A stretch of DNA of 64,000 nucleotides, taken from NCBI GenBank assembly GCA_907165135.1, contig OU015567.1:4903001-4967000 (forward strand), read 5' to 3'. This document shows, piece by piece, positions 55,928-64,000 of this stretch; position 1 is the stretch's first letter; each line of letters opens with the position of its first letter. The notes below the pieces were generated by a model that made no database searches, had not been told where the DNA came from, and saw only the letters and a list, made by a program, of their open reading frames with translations. Source of the DNA: Oikopleura dioica. Lineage: Eukaryota; Chordata; Appendicularia; Copelata; Oikopleuridae. A program made the position numbers and the translations under genes.

Positions 55928-56393
55928 ATGCCGAATTCAAGTTTATCGGAGCAAATTGTAAGAGAAGAATTTTCAAGAAAGGTAAGTTCTTGGTGTAAAA
56001 TATCTAGAATCTACGTCATGTACTTTTAATTGACCTTTTCTAGTGGCATCTTCCAACAAAACCTGACTTTTTCTACAGCTCGGCTTGGAAACCTGTGAAA
56101 AAAACTGAGTCAGGATTTGAAAGATGCCCTTTTGAGCCCTGACACAGGTTTTTTACTCAGGTTTTCGAGCCCAGTTCTGCAGAAAACCCTTCGTTCAAGA
56201 CTATGAGAAGAAAAAATCATTGAAAAAGAAACTCTACGGCTCGAAAATCTGCACTGTTTGGTGGTGTTGTTTTCCCGCTGCGAGGCCGAAAAAGTACCAT
56301 AAAAACTTCTTTGGCGTTGCTATGTCTACACTGATTCTCGGGCCGGCCTGCCAGGTGGCTAACTTAGGACGGGGTGAGCCAAGAGATAGGTAG
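55928..56393 (+). CDS. Small protein gene with a MITE-derived intron (about 107 aa)
   Basis: Exons 55928-55981, 56044-56094 and 56175-56393; both introns GT-AG and phase 0. The product starts MPNSSLSEQIVREEFSRKWH and continues through KPDFFYSSAWKP. Exon 3 adds FCRKPFVQDYEKKKSLKKKL, CTVWWCCFPAARPKK and VAMSTLILGPACQ. The second intron consists almost entirely of an inverted-repeat element. The 3' end is uncertain: after ACQ the frame runs 12 codons to TAG, but a GT at 56355 could start another intron. Function unknown; the Cys/Trp cluster may be membrane-associated. Confidence 0.45.
56078..56173. mobile_element. CCTGTG...GAGCCCA inverted-repeat element, coincident with an intron
   Basis: The left arm GCTCGGCTTGGAAACCTGTG and onward (56078-56114) pairs with the right arm CCTGACACAGGTTTTTTACT plus CAGGTTTTCGAGCCCA (to 56173). 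Same family as 8511-8860 and 62711-62930. Confidence 0.7.
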
Positions 56394-56615
56394 GTCAAAG
56401 CAAAAAGGCGAGAATCATGTCAGGAATAAGCGGGATAAAACGATTTCGCTAAGTAATGAATCATTACTAATGATGTAATACTGTATTAACCGCCTCGATG
56501 TGTTTAATGTTCATTTTCCGACTCGAACAGATGGAATGCCTGTTTTTCAGTTATTCCAATTACTGAGCGTCAAAATCACTTTTTAAAAGACACCGCTTAG
56601 AGAAAAAAAGAGACG
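56394..56615. other. Short intergenic region
   Basis: No feature beyond the likely promoter of the acidic protein gene. Confidence 0.4.
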
Positions 56616-57408
56616 ATGGGGCGAAAACTGTCACTGAAAAACTCAGTGAGAATTGTGAAATTAGGATTGACAACCCTTTGCACAGGGAATCTCCATTTGC
56701 TCAGGAGGGGAGTCGAGGATGAATTGGATGATGATGGGTCGTCTTCGGAAGAAGAGGATGATGGAGGGTCGATTGAGGAAGAAGAAGACTGTAAGTTTCA
56801 GAAGAGATTTATCGAAATCATCGAACCTTTGACAGTGTAATTTATTTTTCTTTTAAATAACAAGGTCATTCATCTGACTTCATAAAAATATAAGTGTCTC
56901 TCCCGAATAAAAAGACTTATGGTTTCCCTAATTAATTTTTTGTAAAAAAATCTTTCTAGTTCTTCAGTACAGGGATCAGCTCGATGACGCCGAAGAAGGC
57001 GATGATGGAGCTGGAACCGACGACGATGATCAAGTCGAAGCAGAGGAGATGATGGCCATGGGTAGAGTCTGAATAATGAGGCGGGTTAATTTCGCGTTTT
57101 CAGCTCTTATCGACGGCATCTCCATCAACGGCTCCATCTATGCCGACGAACTGTATGACAAGGCTGAAGAGCGAAAAGAAGACGACGCGGCAAACCTTGG
57201 AGTCAATTTTATTGGCCAAAATGATCTCGACGATGATGCAAGTCTTGAATTCGACTTTGGTAAAAGCATATGATGACTTACAACCAATTATTTTTAAGAT
57301 CTTGACCTCTTGGCGTTTCAAGACTCGTCATCTTCCTCTTCAGAAGACGATCGATCTCAAAAAGATGACGACGATGAAGACGATCATCTCTTTTATGATT
57401 CTCATTGA
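56616..57408 (+). CDS. Acidic protein (180 aa, 4 exons)
   Basis: Exons 56616-56790, 56960-57061, 57104-57259 and 57299-57408; introns GT-AG, all phases match. After a basic start (MGRKLSLKNSVRIVKLGL) the protein is dominated by Asp/Glu/Ser: LDDDGSSSEEEDDGGSIEEE, GTDDDDQVEAEEMMAMALID, then SSSSSEDDRSQKDDDDEDDH near the end. The clusters of Ser in acidic context are classic casein kinase 2 sites. No membrane or signal segment. Similar in composition and intron pattern to the gene at 29101-30201. Nuclear or histone/cation-binding role is a guess. AATAAA at 57419. Confidence 0.6.
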
Positions 57409-57458
57409 TCTTTCTCAAATAAAAACTTTGATAGCTGATATGAGCGATGGGAAAAACT

Positions 57459-57529
57459 TGCAACGTCCGGGAATCGAACCCGGGCCTCCCGCGTGGCAGG
57501 CGAGAATTCTACCACTGAACCAACGTTGC
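57459..57529 (-). tRNA. trnG-GCC: tRNA-Gly (anticodon GCC)
   Basis: A 71-nt gene on the minus strand: GCAACGTTGGTTCAGTGGTA carries the A box, the anticodon arm reads TCTCGCCTGCCACGCGGGA with GCC in the loop, and GGGTTCGATTCCCGG forms a perfect T arm. The 7-bp acceptor stem GCAACGT/ACGTTGC pairs fully, and an A follows as discriminator. A run of five T (57456-57452) is the Pol III terminator. It lies between convergent genes. Confidence 0.97.
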
Positions 57530-57576
57530 TTGAATAAAAAGCTTTTTGATCCCTTTTTGAAAGAGTTGACGTTTGT

Positions 57577-58118
57577 TTATTTTGTCGATGGCATGTATCG
57601 AGAACAGTCGACAGAAGGAAGTCTTCCTTTTTCCCACCGAGGTTTTGGGGACCATGTTGATGAGGTAGCCGCGATTTTGAAGAAGGTATACACGAGGAGT
57701 CCGATTGAAAGGACGTCGATTTCAGGGAAGAAAGGCTTTGTCAAACTCGTAAATATCTAAATTTGAACATTAAAGAATTCAGAAGTCTTTTATTACTAAA
57801 GTGAAAAGGCACATTGCAGAAGTTCATAAAAATAATCTACCGAATTTTTCCGTGAAAAGAAAATGTCTTAAAAATATTCGAGAAAATGGTTTTATGGTTT
57901 CTCATACTTACATTTAAAAACTCCTCAATCGCATAGAAAACCTTCCTCAAATGAAGATAAATCCCCACTAGGATCAAAAACCCAATCAGGACACTTGCAA
58001 ACAGCTTCACCAACTTTTCATTGACGAGCATAAAATTCCTCTCATTTATCTTGATTTCTCGATTTTCGCAAATGTCAAAAATCTTAATGAATCGCTTTTC
58101 TTTTTTCGTTTTCGTCAT
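57577..58118 (-). CDS. Small two-helix membrane protein (128 aa, 2 exons)
   Basis: Exons 58118-57912 and 57756-57577; GT-AG intron of 155 nt, phase 0. The N-terminus is basic (MTKTKKEKRFIKIF). Two hydrophobic helices: VKLFASVLIGFLILVGIYLH and VLSIGLLVYTFFKIAATSST. The C-terminal tail GRLPSVDCSRYMPSTK holds one Cys. Both ends are likely cytosolic. Family not recognised. Its stop lies 47 bp from the tRNA-Gly gene. Confidence 0.6.
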
Positions 58119-58556
58119 TTTTTCGTGTTTTTCGCGAATTTGCCTTTTAGCGGTGTTGCTGGGGCTGAACTCTGAGATGATCTAATTTAAGGTTTCAACC
58201 AGAGATCCCCGAAAGCAAATTGAGGATAATCTTGATTTGATTGCGCCCTGAGTCGAGAAAATATCTCTTTTGGAAATATTCTCCTTGGATGAAGTGATTT
58301 TTATGCCTCTGTAAATAGATTTGGCATTCTGAACACGGCACCCGTTCAAAAATTAAATACCTTCTAGTGCTGCATAAATAAATTTTTAATACTGTATTTC
58401 TCAAGCTTAAATTTCAAAAAATCTTAGAAGAAAAACCGCGTAGGCTATAAATTTCAAATTTATTTACATTATTTTACAGAAAATACGAAAATTTAGATTC
58501 CACAAGCACCAAAAGCCTTCGTTGTTCCATCCGAGCAGCATTGAAGTCGATTTGCT
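58119..58556. other. Intergenic region
   Basis: A 69-codon minus frame at 58195-58404 has three Cys but no start context or domain, so it is not called. Confidence 0.35.
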
Positions 58557-59777
58557 TCATGAAAATAAACTCAAAAAATCAAGACTTTTATTACTTTTGA
58601 AAGAGTGGCGGAAAGTCCCGGTGCCACAGCATTTCACCGAATCACCAACGCTGGTATCTGAGGAGCTTTCTTCCCCGATTTGCTTTGGTGAAGATGTAGG
58701 TTTCATTTTCTGGAAGCTTTCAGATTCGCCCGTGCATTGAGCTTCCCTGTCGAATCCGCTGTCCATGTGATATTTCGCATCCCAGATATGTGCAACTTCC
58801 GCCAATTCCGTGGCAAAATCCCTGTCGGTCTCGCAAACCGCTCTCGCGCAAGTTCCTTCTCTATCTAAACATTTTAGCTCCCCACCTTTTGCCCCGACTT
58901 TCCACTTGTACGAAGCTGTTGACGCACATTCTTCATCGTCGATCGGAAGGCATTTGTATGCATCCCACAGATTTTTGCAAAGAGCATCGATTTCATCAAC
59001 AGGATCGCCTTTTCAGACCCAGAGGTAATTTTGGACTGCGTCTTTGTGTGGAGTACAGTAGCAGCCGTATTTTTGGAAGCTGTTTGTGACCTGATATACA
59101 ATTTTAAGATTTTGTCAATGGGAAAATTTTTCGAAAAAATTGGCGACACAGTGAAAGTCGCCGAATGTCGCCAAATTTCCTTGAATGTCTCAAAATGTCG
59201 CCGAATGTCGCAGAATAGCGCTGAATGTCGTCCAATGTCACATCATATTAAGTAAAAAAATGTCGACATTAGGCGACATTTCGGGACATTTAGCGACATT
59301 CAGCGTAATTTTGCGACATTCAGCGTTATTCAGCGACATTCGGCGACATTTAATGACATTCCGCGACATTCGGCGACTTTCTCAGGGCGTCCGAAAAAAA
59401 TTTTGTTCTCTTTTTTTATTCAAATTTCATTCCACCTGAGCAGTATCACGATCTTCCGGAGTCCAAAAATCTGTCGCGGGCATATTTTCCTTTCCGACCA
59501 TGACGGAAATCATCGCCTCCAAATTGACCCTCTTCACCTCTGCAATTGCAAAGGAAAGACTCGAGAAAGAAATTCTCCCCGATTGAATCCTAAATCCATC
59601 GGTGGATTCCGCCGTCATCGCAAGTATCGCATTGTCAGCGTACGAATTCGAAATTGTGCCGTTTTCGGCGAGATTGAGGAGGTTGTCGACCATCATTTGG
59701 AGCGCTTCCTCTTCAGCAGCCACTTTTTCCGCGTTTTTGGCCAAAACGCTGCCTGCAAAAATACAAAAAAGCTTCAT
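58557..59777 (-). CDS. PLA2-like secreted protein with altered active site and an in-frame TGA
   Basis: Exons 59777-59436 and 59090-58557, phase 0, GT-AG intron of 345 nt filled by a hairpin repeat. Signal peptide MKLFCIFAGSVLA, then about 95 residues of helical sequence. The Ca2+-loop-like FQKYGCYCTPHKD, GDPVDEIDALCKNLWDAYKC and CARAVCETDRDFATELAEVA follow the PLA2 order. The usual CC-x2-HD-x-C becomes LCKNLWDAYKC, so the catalytic His-Asp is missing. A TGA at 59015-59013 lies between the Ca2+ loop and PVDE, where a Gly codon would be expected, while the frame stays open on both sides for 100+ codons. This is either a young pseudogene, a sequencing error or read-through. Non-enzymatic PLA2-like role if expressed. 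Confidence 0.6.
59158..59377. repeat. AATGTCGCC repeat array that switches strand, forming a large hairpin
   Basis: Left half: repeated GTCGCCGAATGTCGC-type units. Right half: the same units in reverse complement (GCGACATTCAGCGACATT). The switch is near 59250. It lies inside the intron of the PLA2-like gene. Confidence 0.9.
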
Positions 59778-60300
59778 TTTCCAATAATTTAGGTTTCTTT
59801 TTTCTGTCGACCGATGGTTCTCAGCTTTTGGAAGTCCCTTTTTATGCGTCTTAACAGGGCCAAAAACAGCTGGACCAAATGCGATACAAGTTCTTATCGC
59901 TGTCCAGAGATTGTCAATTATGTTTTCACGTTTTCTGCAAGATTTCTTCAACGTGAAGCGTTTTTGAGTCGATAAATCGGTGGTTGAAAGCCGTAAAGCT
60001 ATCGATAATGGATGCAGCTTGGCTGTTTTTGGAATTATCGAAATGTTGAACGAAATGGCTAGCTTCCATCTGTGTAGGGTTTATTTTTCCGATGTTTTTC
60101 GCTTTGGTGAAGAGAAATCATCAACACCAAAGAATACGAGAATTAAGGATACAAGTTTATTCTAGAGCAAAAAAGACTGTCAGAAAAAAAATTCCTAGCC
60201 CCTGGATACCGCCAAGATTGTCCCTCAATCAGCTGCATGCTAAGCATCCAGAGGTACTAAGAATTAATGAAAAAATTTACAGAGATAAAAAGAGACGATT
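59778..60300. other. Intergenic region between two minus-strand genes
   Basis: Two overlapping plus-strand frames of 60-100 codons are rich in Lys/Arg and lack domains. I see nothing convincing. Confidence 0.35.
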
Positions 60301-61355
60301 CTACTTGGTGCATTCGAAAAGAGCCCATTGTTGGGTGCCATCTTTGCATCGAACGAGCTTGATTTCCCAGCCTTCGCGAATGTCAGTGTAGTCTTTTTGG
60401 CTGTGGGCTTTCAGGTAGTCCTCCTTGATTTCCTGGGAAAACGATGAAAAATATGTCGCTTAGATTTTTATTGTACCTCGAGACGGGCGAGTTCCATCTC
60501 CAAAATTTCAATGAACCATTCTGACATATTCGTAGCTTTTACGTCAAAACCAGCGCCCTTGAGAAAATCAGCGTATTCGTTCATTGGGCGGAGGTCGTAT
60601 TTACGATCGGCGAGGTAGGTCCAGAACTCTTCGGTTTTCTCTTCGTCTGGGCAGCAAATATAATCTAGAGGCTTTCTTTTATCACGTGAAAGAGGAGAAC
60701 GACTAACCTGAGATGACTAGTCTTCCTCCTGGTTTGAGCCATTTGTAGAATCTGGCAAAGAGATCGGCCTTCTCTCGAATATGAATGATGCAATCCCTCG
60801 AGTAGATGACATCAAACTCTCCTTCTTCAAAATCTCGGATGAGCGCATTTGCATGTTCGAAAGTTATTTCGTCGGAAATATTGTTTTCCGCCGCCCGTTG
60901 CCTAATCAAAAAAATATTGCGAAAAGAAGAGGGGTGCCCTCTTACCGTCCGACGGAGAGCATATTGTGTGAGAGATCGATTGCATGAACTTTGACGCCGT
61001 AATTTTGGACCATGAGAATTTCTCCGCCGCCGATTCCGCAGCCAACGGACAGGACTTTTTCACCCTTTTTCAGGTTCATCTAAAATTTACCGGTTTTTCA
61101 CGGGAAGAGGTATGATGACTCACATTTCCGACGATCTTTTCTGTAGTCGTCTTTCCTCCTGTAGAGATGAAGCCTCTGCCGAAGATCTTTTCGTATCGTA
61201 GAATTCCATTGAGTTTGTATTGCGAGTTATCAAGAAAATCTGAAAGTTTTTGGGGCGACTATTTTTGAGTCAAGAAGCTTACCTTGAAATTGATCGGAGT
61301 CTTTATTGTCGATTGACTCGACATCTTTTCGTTTGTCAGCAAAATTGGCCGTCAT
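60301..61355 (-). CDS. Phosphoethanolamine N-methyltransferase-like enzyme (278 aa, 6 exons)
   Basis: Would methylate phosphoethanolamine toward phosphocholine with SAM. Exons 61355-61283, 61239-61124, 61079-60946, 60901-60708, 60664-60477 and 60432-60301 (837 nt). Family signature [20 protein letters not shown] with GFISTGG; SAM motif [16 protein letters not shown]; acidic VHAIDLS; motif [13 protein letters not shown]; post-[15 protein letters not shown]-terminal [17 protein letters not shown] and [21 protein letters not shown]. This is a single methyltransferase domain, like the plasmodial or nematode PMT-2 half. The pathway is unusual for vertebrates, which use PEMT, but is known in invertebrates. 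Cytosolic. Confidence 0.93.
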
Positions 61356-61953
61356 TTTAAATTTGAGTTTCTTGGAAAAATGAAATCTGCGATATTTCTC
61401 AGTGTTTTTGTCAGGTGTTTTTTCTATTTGTTCTAGAAAATAATTTGTTGATGACAATGACGCGAATTAAGTACTGCTTGATACGCCCGTCAGAGCGGCC
61501 CTAGGAACGGCCCCTAAGAACGTTGCCCCCTTTTCGTGAATACGTAATAATCGATAATTAATTTGACATCGCCTTATGCGGACTTTCCTAATTCGACCAA
61601 ATCATCAAGCCCGGTTTGTTCGTCGCAATAAAAATCCTTTTTCATAATAAAACGGATATTGAAGCTTTTGAATCTTTCAAAGATCTCCAAGGACCCTGAG
61701 TCAGGATCTGAGTCAGGGTTCAAAATTTTTATATCAATTTTGAATGTCATTTGCGAAGGCGCTTTGCCGAGAACAGTCAAAGTCGTGTTTTTCGTACTCA
61801 GATACAAGTTTTTTAATACATGATTGCCTGAGTCTCATTCAATTTTCATCTCCTCCCTTTTCTGAGCATTTCCCGTTTTCCAATCAACCTCTTCTCCTTT
61901 TCAGAGGATAATTAGCTACCTAAGAGTACTAATTAGAGAGCGAAAAAGAGACG
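61356..61953. other. Intergenic region with one ambiguous minus-strand frame
   Basis: A minus-strand frame about 61832-61574 encodes NTTLTVLGKAPSQMTFKIDI and ends LDDLVELGKSA. An AG precedes it, so it could be an internal exon, but I find no partner exons. Confidence 0.3.
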
Positions 61954-62040
61954 ATGTGCTTGATCTGCTTCAAAGTCGACGATAACGAGACTCTGAACGA
62001 GCACTGCAGAGCTCTATCACTCAGGCATCTCTTTTTCTAA
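61954..62040 (+). CDS. Possible first exon or micro-ORF with C2HC motif
   Basis: ATG 61954 opens MCLICFKVDDNETLNEHCRA and stops after 28 codons. C-x2-C ... H-C is zinc-finger-like. Probably the start of an unresolved gene or chance. Confidence 0.2.
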   Translation: MCLICFKVDDNETLNEHCRALSLRHLFF

Positions 62041-62400
62041 AGCCCTTTTCTTTTGCTGAATTTTTGATCAATCACTTTGCGTTCCTGTTTTGTCGCGATT
62101 TCGTGATGCGCAAAAGCAGGACTTGTTGAATAAGAAATTATCAAGATTAAAAAAAAAGAAACGAGTAATTGAAAAAGAGAAAATCAAGTGTTTTGAGAAA
62201 AATGGACTATTTTGAGAGATCTTCTTCAACAGGAAAAAGGTTTATTTGGCGTCTATTTGAGGGATTTTTTGGAAGACAAAATTATCTCTTTGTTCACTTT
62301 TAATCTGAACCTAGTAAATGGCGTTCTGTTTATGTTTTATTATGAGAATCACGGCACCGAGGTTAAAAAAATACTCATTTTTACAATTTTTATCAAATTT

Positions 62401-63330
62401 ATGGTTTGTCAAAACCTTTGTCAAGACGAGTTTTTACCCCGCGAAGGTTTTCCAAAGAGCCACCAGGGCAATATACAGAAGTACTACTACACCATCATCT
62501 CCTTGGCCGTTCTCACATCTCTCTTGTTCGCAGTAACGATTGTCGGAGTACATGCGCCCTGGCTTCCGTTTTTCTCCGTGACAATGTGGGCCCCTGTTTG
62601 CACTGTTTTCGGCTCGATGAGCTCTGTTTCGGCGATGAAAACAGGAAGAAAACAGTACATTCTGCAGTTTTTCATTTTAACATCACTCGGTAAAAGGAAT
62701 TCTAGCCTTCGCTCGGCATCCTGTGTAGAAAGCCTGAGTCATGTTCTGAAGAGCTAAAATGGAAAGCCGCGTAGCGGCTTTTTTAAAAGCGAAGCCGCGG
62801 AGCGGCTTTGCAATTCAATCACTATAACTTATTTACAAATACTGGCGATCGTATTTAAAAAAGCCGCTACGCGGCTTTCCATTTTAGCTCTTCAGAACAT
62901 GACTCAGGCTTTCTACACAGGATGCCGAGCCCAGATTCTACCTGCCAAAACAACAATTTTAAGGTTTTCTTTCAATGACTTTTGGACTCGTTTATCAACT
63001 GAAAATCTTCCTTCACTTTGAGACGCAGAAAAAACTTTGGATCACGTGGCCAATTCTTGTTTATTTCATCCTCCAAAGCTGCTGTTTTGTTTCAATGATG
63101 GTTGTTTCGTTGAAAGTAAAAAAGGAAATGATACAGATCGTCAAGGAATTGTACTGGTACGATGATAAAATATTCTCTGGTGACTGGCCTGGCGTTAATA
63201 TTTCTTCTTCAAAATGTAAGAAAAAATAAGATTGAGGGAAAAATTCATTCTAGTTTTCGTTTTGTCGCTCTACATTGGACTGGTGGTGTATATTTTAGGA
63301 AATCAATTTAAGATGAGTTCTGTTTTCTGA
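62401..63330 (+). CDS. Four-helix membrane protein (205 aa, 3 exons)
   Basis: Exons 62401-62689, 62964-63215 and 63254-63330; GT-AG introns, phases agree. Hydrophobic segments: IISLAVLTSLLFAVTIVGVH, FFSVTMWAPVCTVFGSM, LVYFILQSCCFVSMMVVSL and VLSLYIGLVVYILG, with both termini probably cytosolic. A long loop YWYDDKIFSGDWPGVNISSS between helices 3 and 4 carries a possible N-glycosylation site. An earlier in-frame start cannot be excluded. This is tetraspan-like, but no CCG motif is present, so not a classical tetraspanin. Intron 1 contains a perfect 77-bp inverted repeat. Confidence 0.55.
62711..62930. mobile_element. Perfect 77-bp inverted repeat in intron 1 of the four-helix gene
   Basis: Arms 62711-62787 and 62854-62930 are exact reverse complements, starting GCTCGGCATCCTGTGTAGAA and separated by 66 bp. 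The arms also contain the smaller palindrome AAGCCGCGTAGCGGCTT. The outer ends match the family at 8511-8860 and 56078-56173 (GCTCGGN...CCTGTG). Confidence 0.95.
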
Positions 63331-63418
63331 TTCATCAAATCAGAAAACACCAATTTTTACCCTCATCGTGATTTGAAAAAACCGTTTTCAAATCGTTCTT
63401 CTTTTCTTAAATTGATTT
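63299..63418. repeat. Nested inverted repeats at the 3' end of the four-helix gene
   Basis: The outer arms GAAATCAATTTAAGA and TCTTAAATTGATTTC enclose two hairpins, GTTTTCTGATT/AATCAGAAAAC and GATTTGAAAA/TTTTCAAATC. Together they would fold as a three-way junction including the stop codon. Confidence 0.75.
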
Positions 63419-63547
63419 CGCTTCATCACTCACATTGGCTACGTCGAACAAGCTGCTCACAGTATTTTGAGAGACTGGGAAAATGCGCATGCTGTGGAAA
63501 ATGAAATTCTAGCACATCAATAAAATGAAATGAAAGAAATGGGGACA

Positions 63548-63625
63548 CATGAATTGTGGCTATTTTGCGAAATGCGTGAGTTGTGGCTCTGCATGAATTG
63601 TGGCTCTTGCGTGAACTGTGGCTGT
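63548..63625. repeat. Imperfect tandem repeat TGAATTGTGGCT, four units
   Basis: Units of about 18-22 bp with a conserved TGnnTTGTGGCTnTT core. Confidence 0.6.
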
Positions 63626-64000
63626 CCAAATTTAGTCAGAGTATTTTGATAAGATTCAATCATCGTTTTCAGCAGAATGACGGTTCTGTGGGGTGTGCCA
63701 ATTTGATGAACTGGGTGAAAGTATCTTTTGAGCCAAATAATTAAAATTGAATTTTTATGTTCTATTTTTTGATAAAAATAAATCAAGTCTAATTAACTAA
63801 AACAATAAATTCAGATTACAATTTATATTATTAGAAAGAGAGTGGTTTTTCTCAATTGAAGCAAGATCTTTTGAGCTCACAGAAGAGAGATCAGATTTAT
63901 GTATCGAAAAAGTTTAGTAACGTTATTTAATTTTAGATAATCTTACAATTGTTGAAATTTTCATGTTCAAACTTTATTTAGAATTGGCAGCCCCTATTTA
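63626..64000. other. AT-rich sequence at window end, no gene seen
   Basis: Short minus-strand frames only. Nothing recognisable. Confidence 0.4.

Noticed and set aside
57140..57760. 206-codon plus-strand open frame
   Set aside because: It runs through two introns and an exon of the acidic gene, antisense over tRNA-Gly, and over an exon of the minus-strand two-helix gene. A composite shadow.
59158..59377. CRISPR or centromeric satellite
   Set aside because: The units are 9-11 bp, irregular and switch strand. Not spacer-based and too short for a satellite domain.

Overview
The window looks like nuclear DNA from an appendicularian tunicate, most likely Oikopleura dioica or a close relative. 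Genes are very close together on both strands and most introns are 36-60 nt. Several introns only work if the donor is GA rather than GT, a trait I recall as characteristic of O. dioica. There are chordate or metazoan families throughout (alpha-tubulin, SLC13, carbohydrate sulfotransferase, family-10 fucosyltransferase, astacin). I have no alignment or RNA evidence. All splice models below come from reading-frame and phase consistency.

Layout. 1-8.9 kb is gene-poor and repeat-rich: a decayed element encoding a Ulp1-like cysteine protease, inverted-repeat MITEs and a short DR4-like tandem array. 9.5-14.7 kb holds a myristoylated Cys-rich protein, a type II membrane Cys-rich protein, a C-terminal fragment of a class I glutamate dehydrogenase and a Ser-rich protein. 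14.8-21.6 kb (minus strand) carries two tandem SLC13 transporters, a small basic protein (gene A) and a type II membrane lectin-like protein (gene B1) broken by a hAT-type MITE. Part of this block recurs in inverted orientation at 33.9-36.5 kb, next to a further copy of gene B at 32.0-33.75 kb. 22.2-23.7 kb is alpha-tubulin. 24.0-28.1 kb (minus) is a large multi-pass membrane protein with a secreted Cys-rich N-terminus. 29.1-31.8 kb holds an acidic protein and an F-box-like protein.

37-43.6 kb has a small protein, a lipid-anchored protein, a secreted phospholipase A2 fused to a galaxin-like Cys module, and a carbohydrate sulfotransferase. 44.2-47.6 kb (minus) has two small secreted Cys-rich proteins and a coiled-coil protein. 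48.2-52.3 kb is a 1,247-residue astacin with an LDLa module and three C-type lectin domains joined by Thr-rich linkers. 52.4-54.8 kb (minus) is an alpha-1,3-fucosyltransferase. 55-63.3 kb carries a 64-residue secreted peptide, an acidic protein, tRNA-Gly(GCC), small membrane proteins, a PLA2-like gene with an internal stop and a phosphoethanolamine methyltransferase.

Much of the unusual content lies in introns. At least five short inverted-repeat element families are present, several copies sit inside introns, and in one case an intron is almost exactly one element, with the element supplying the 3' splice site. Secreted, membrane and glycan-related genes (sulfotransferase, fucosyltransferase, lectin-domain proteins, astacin) are frequent, but I see no evidence that they form one pathway.
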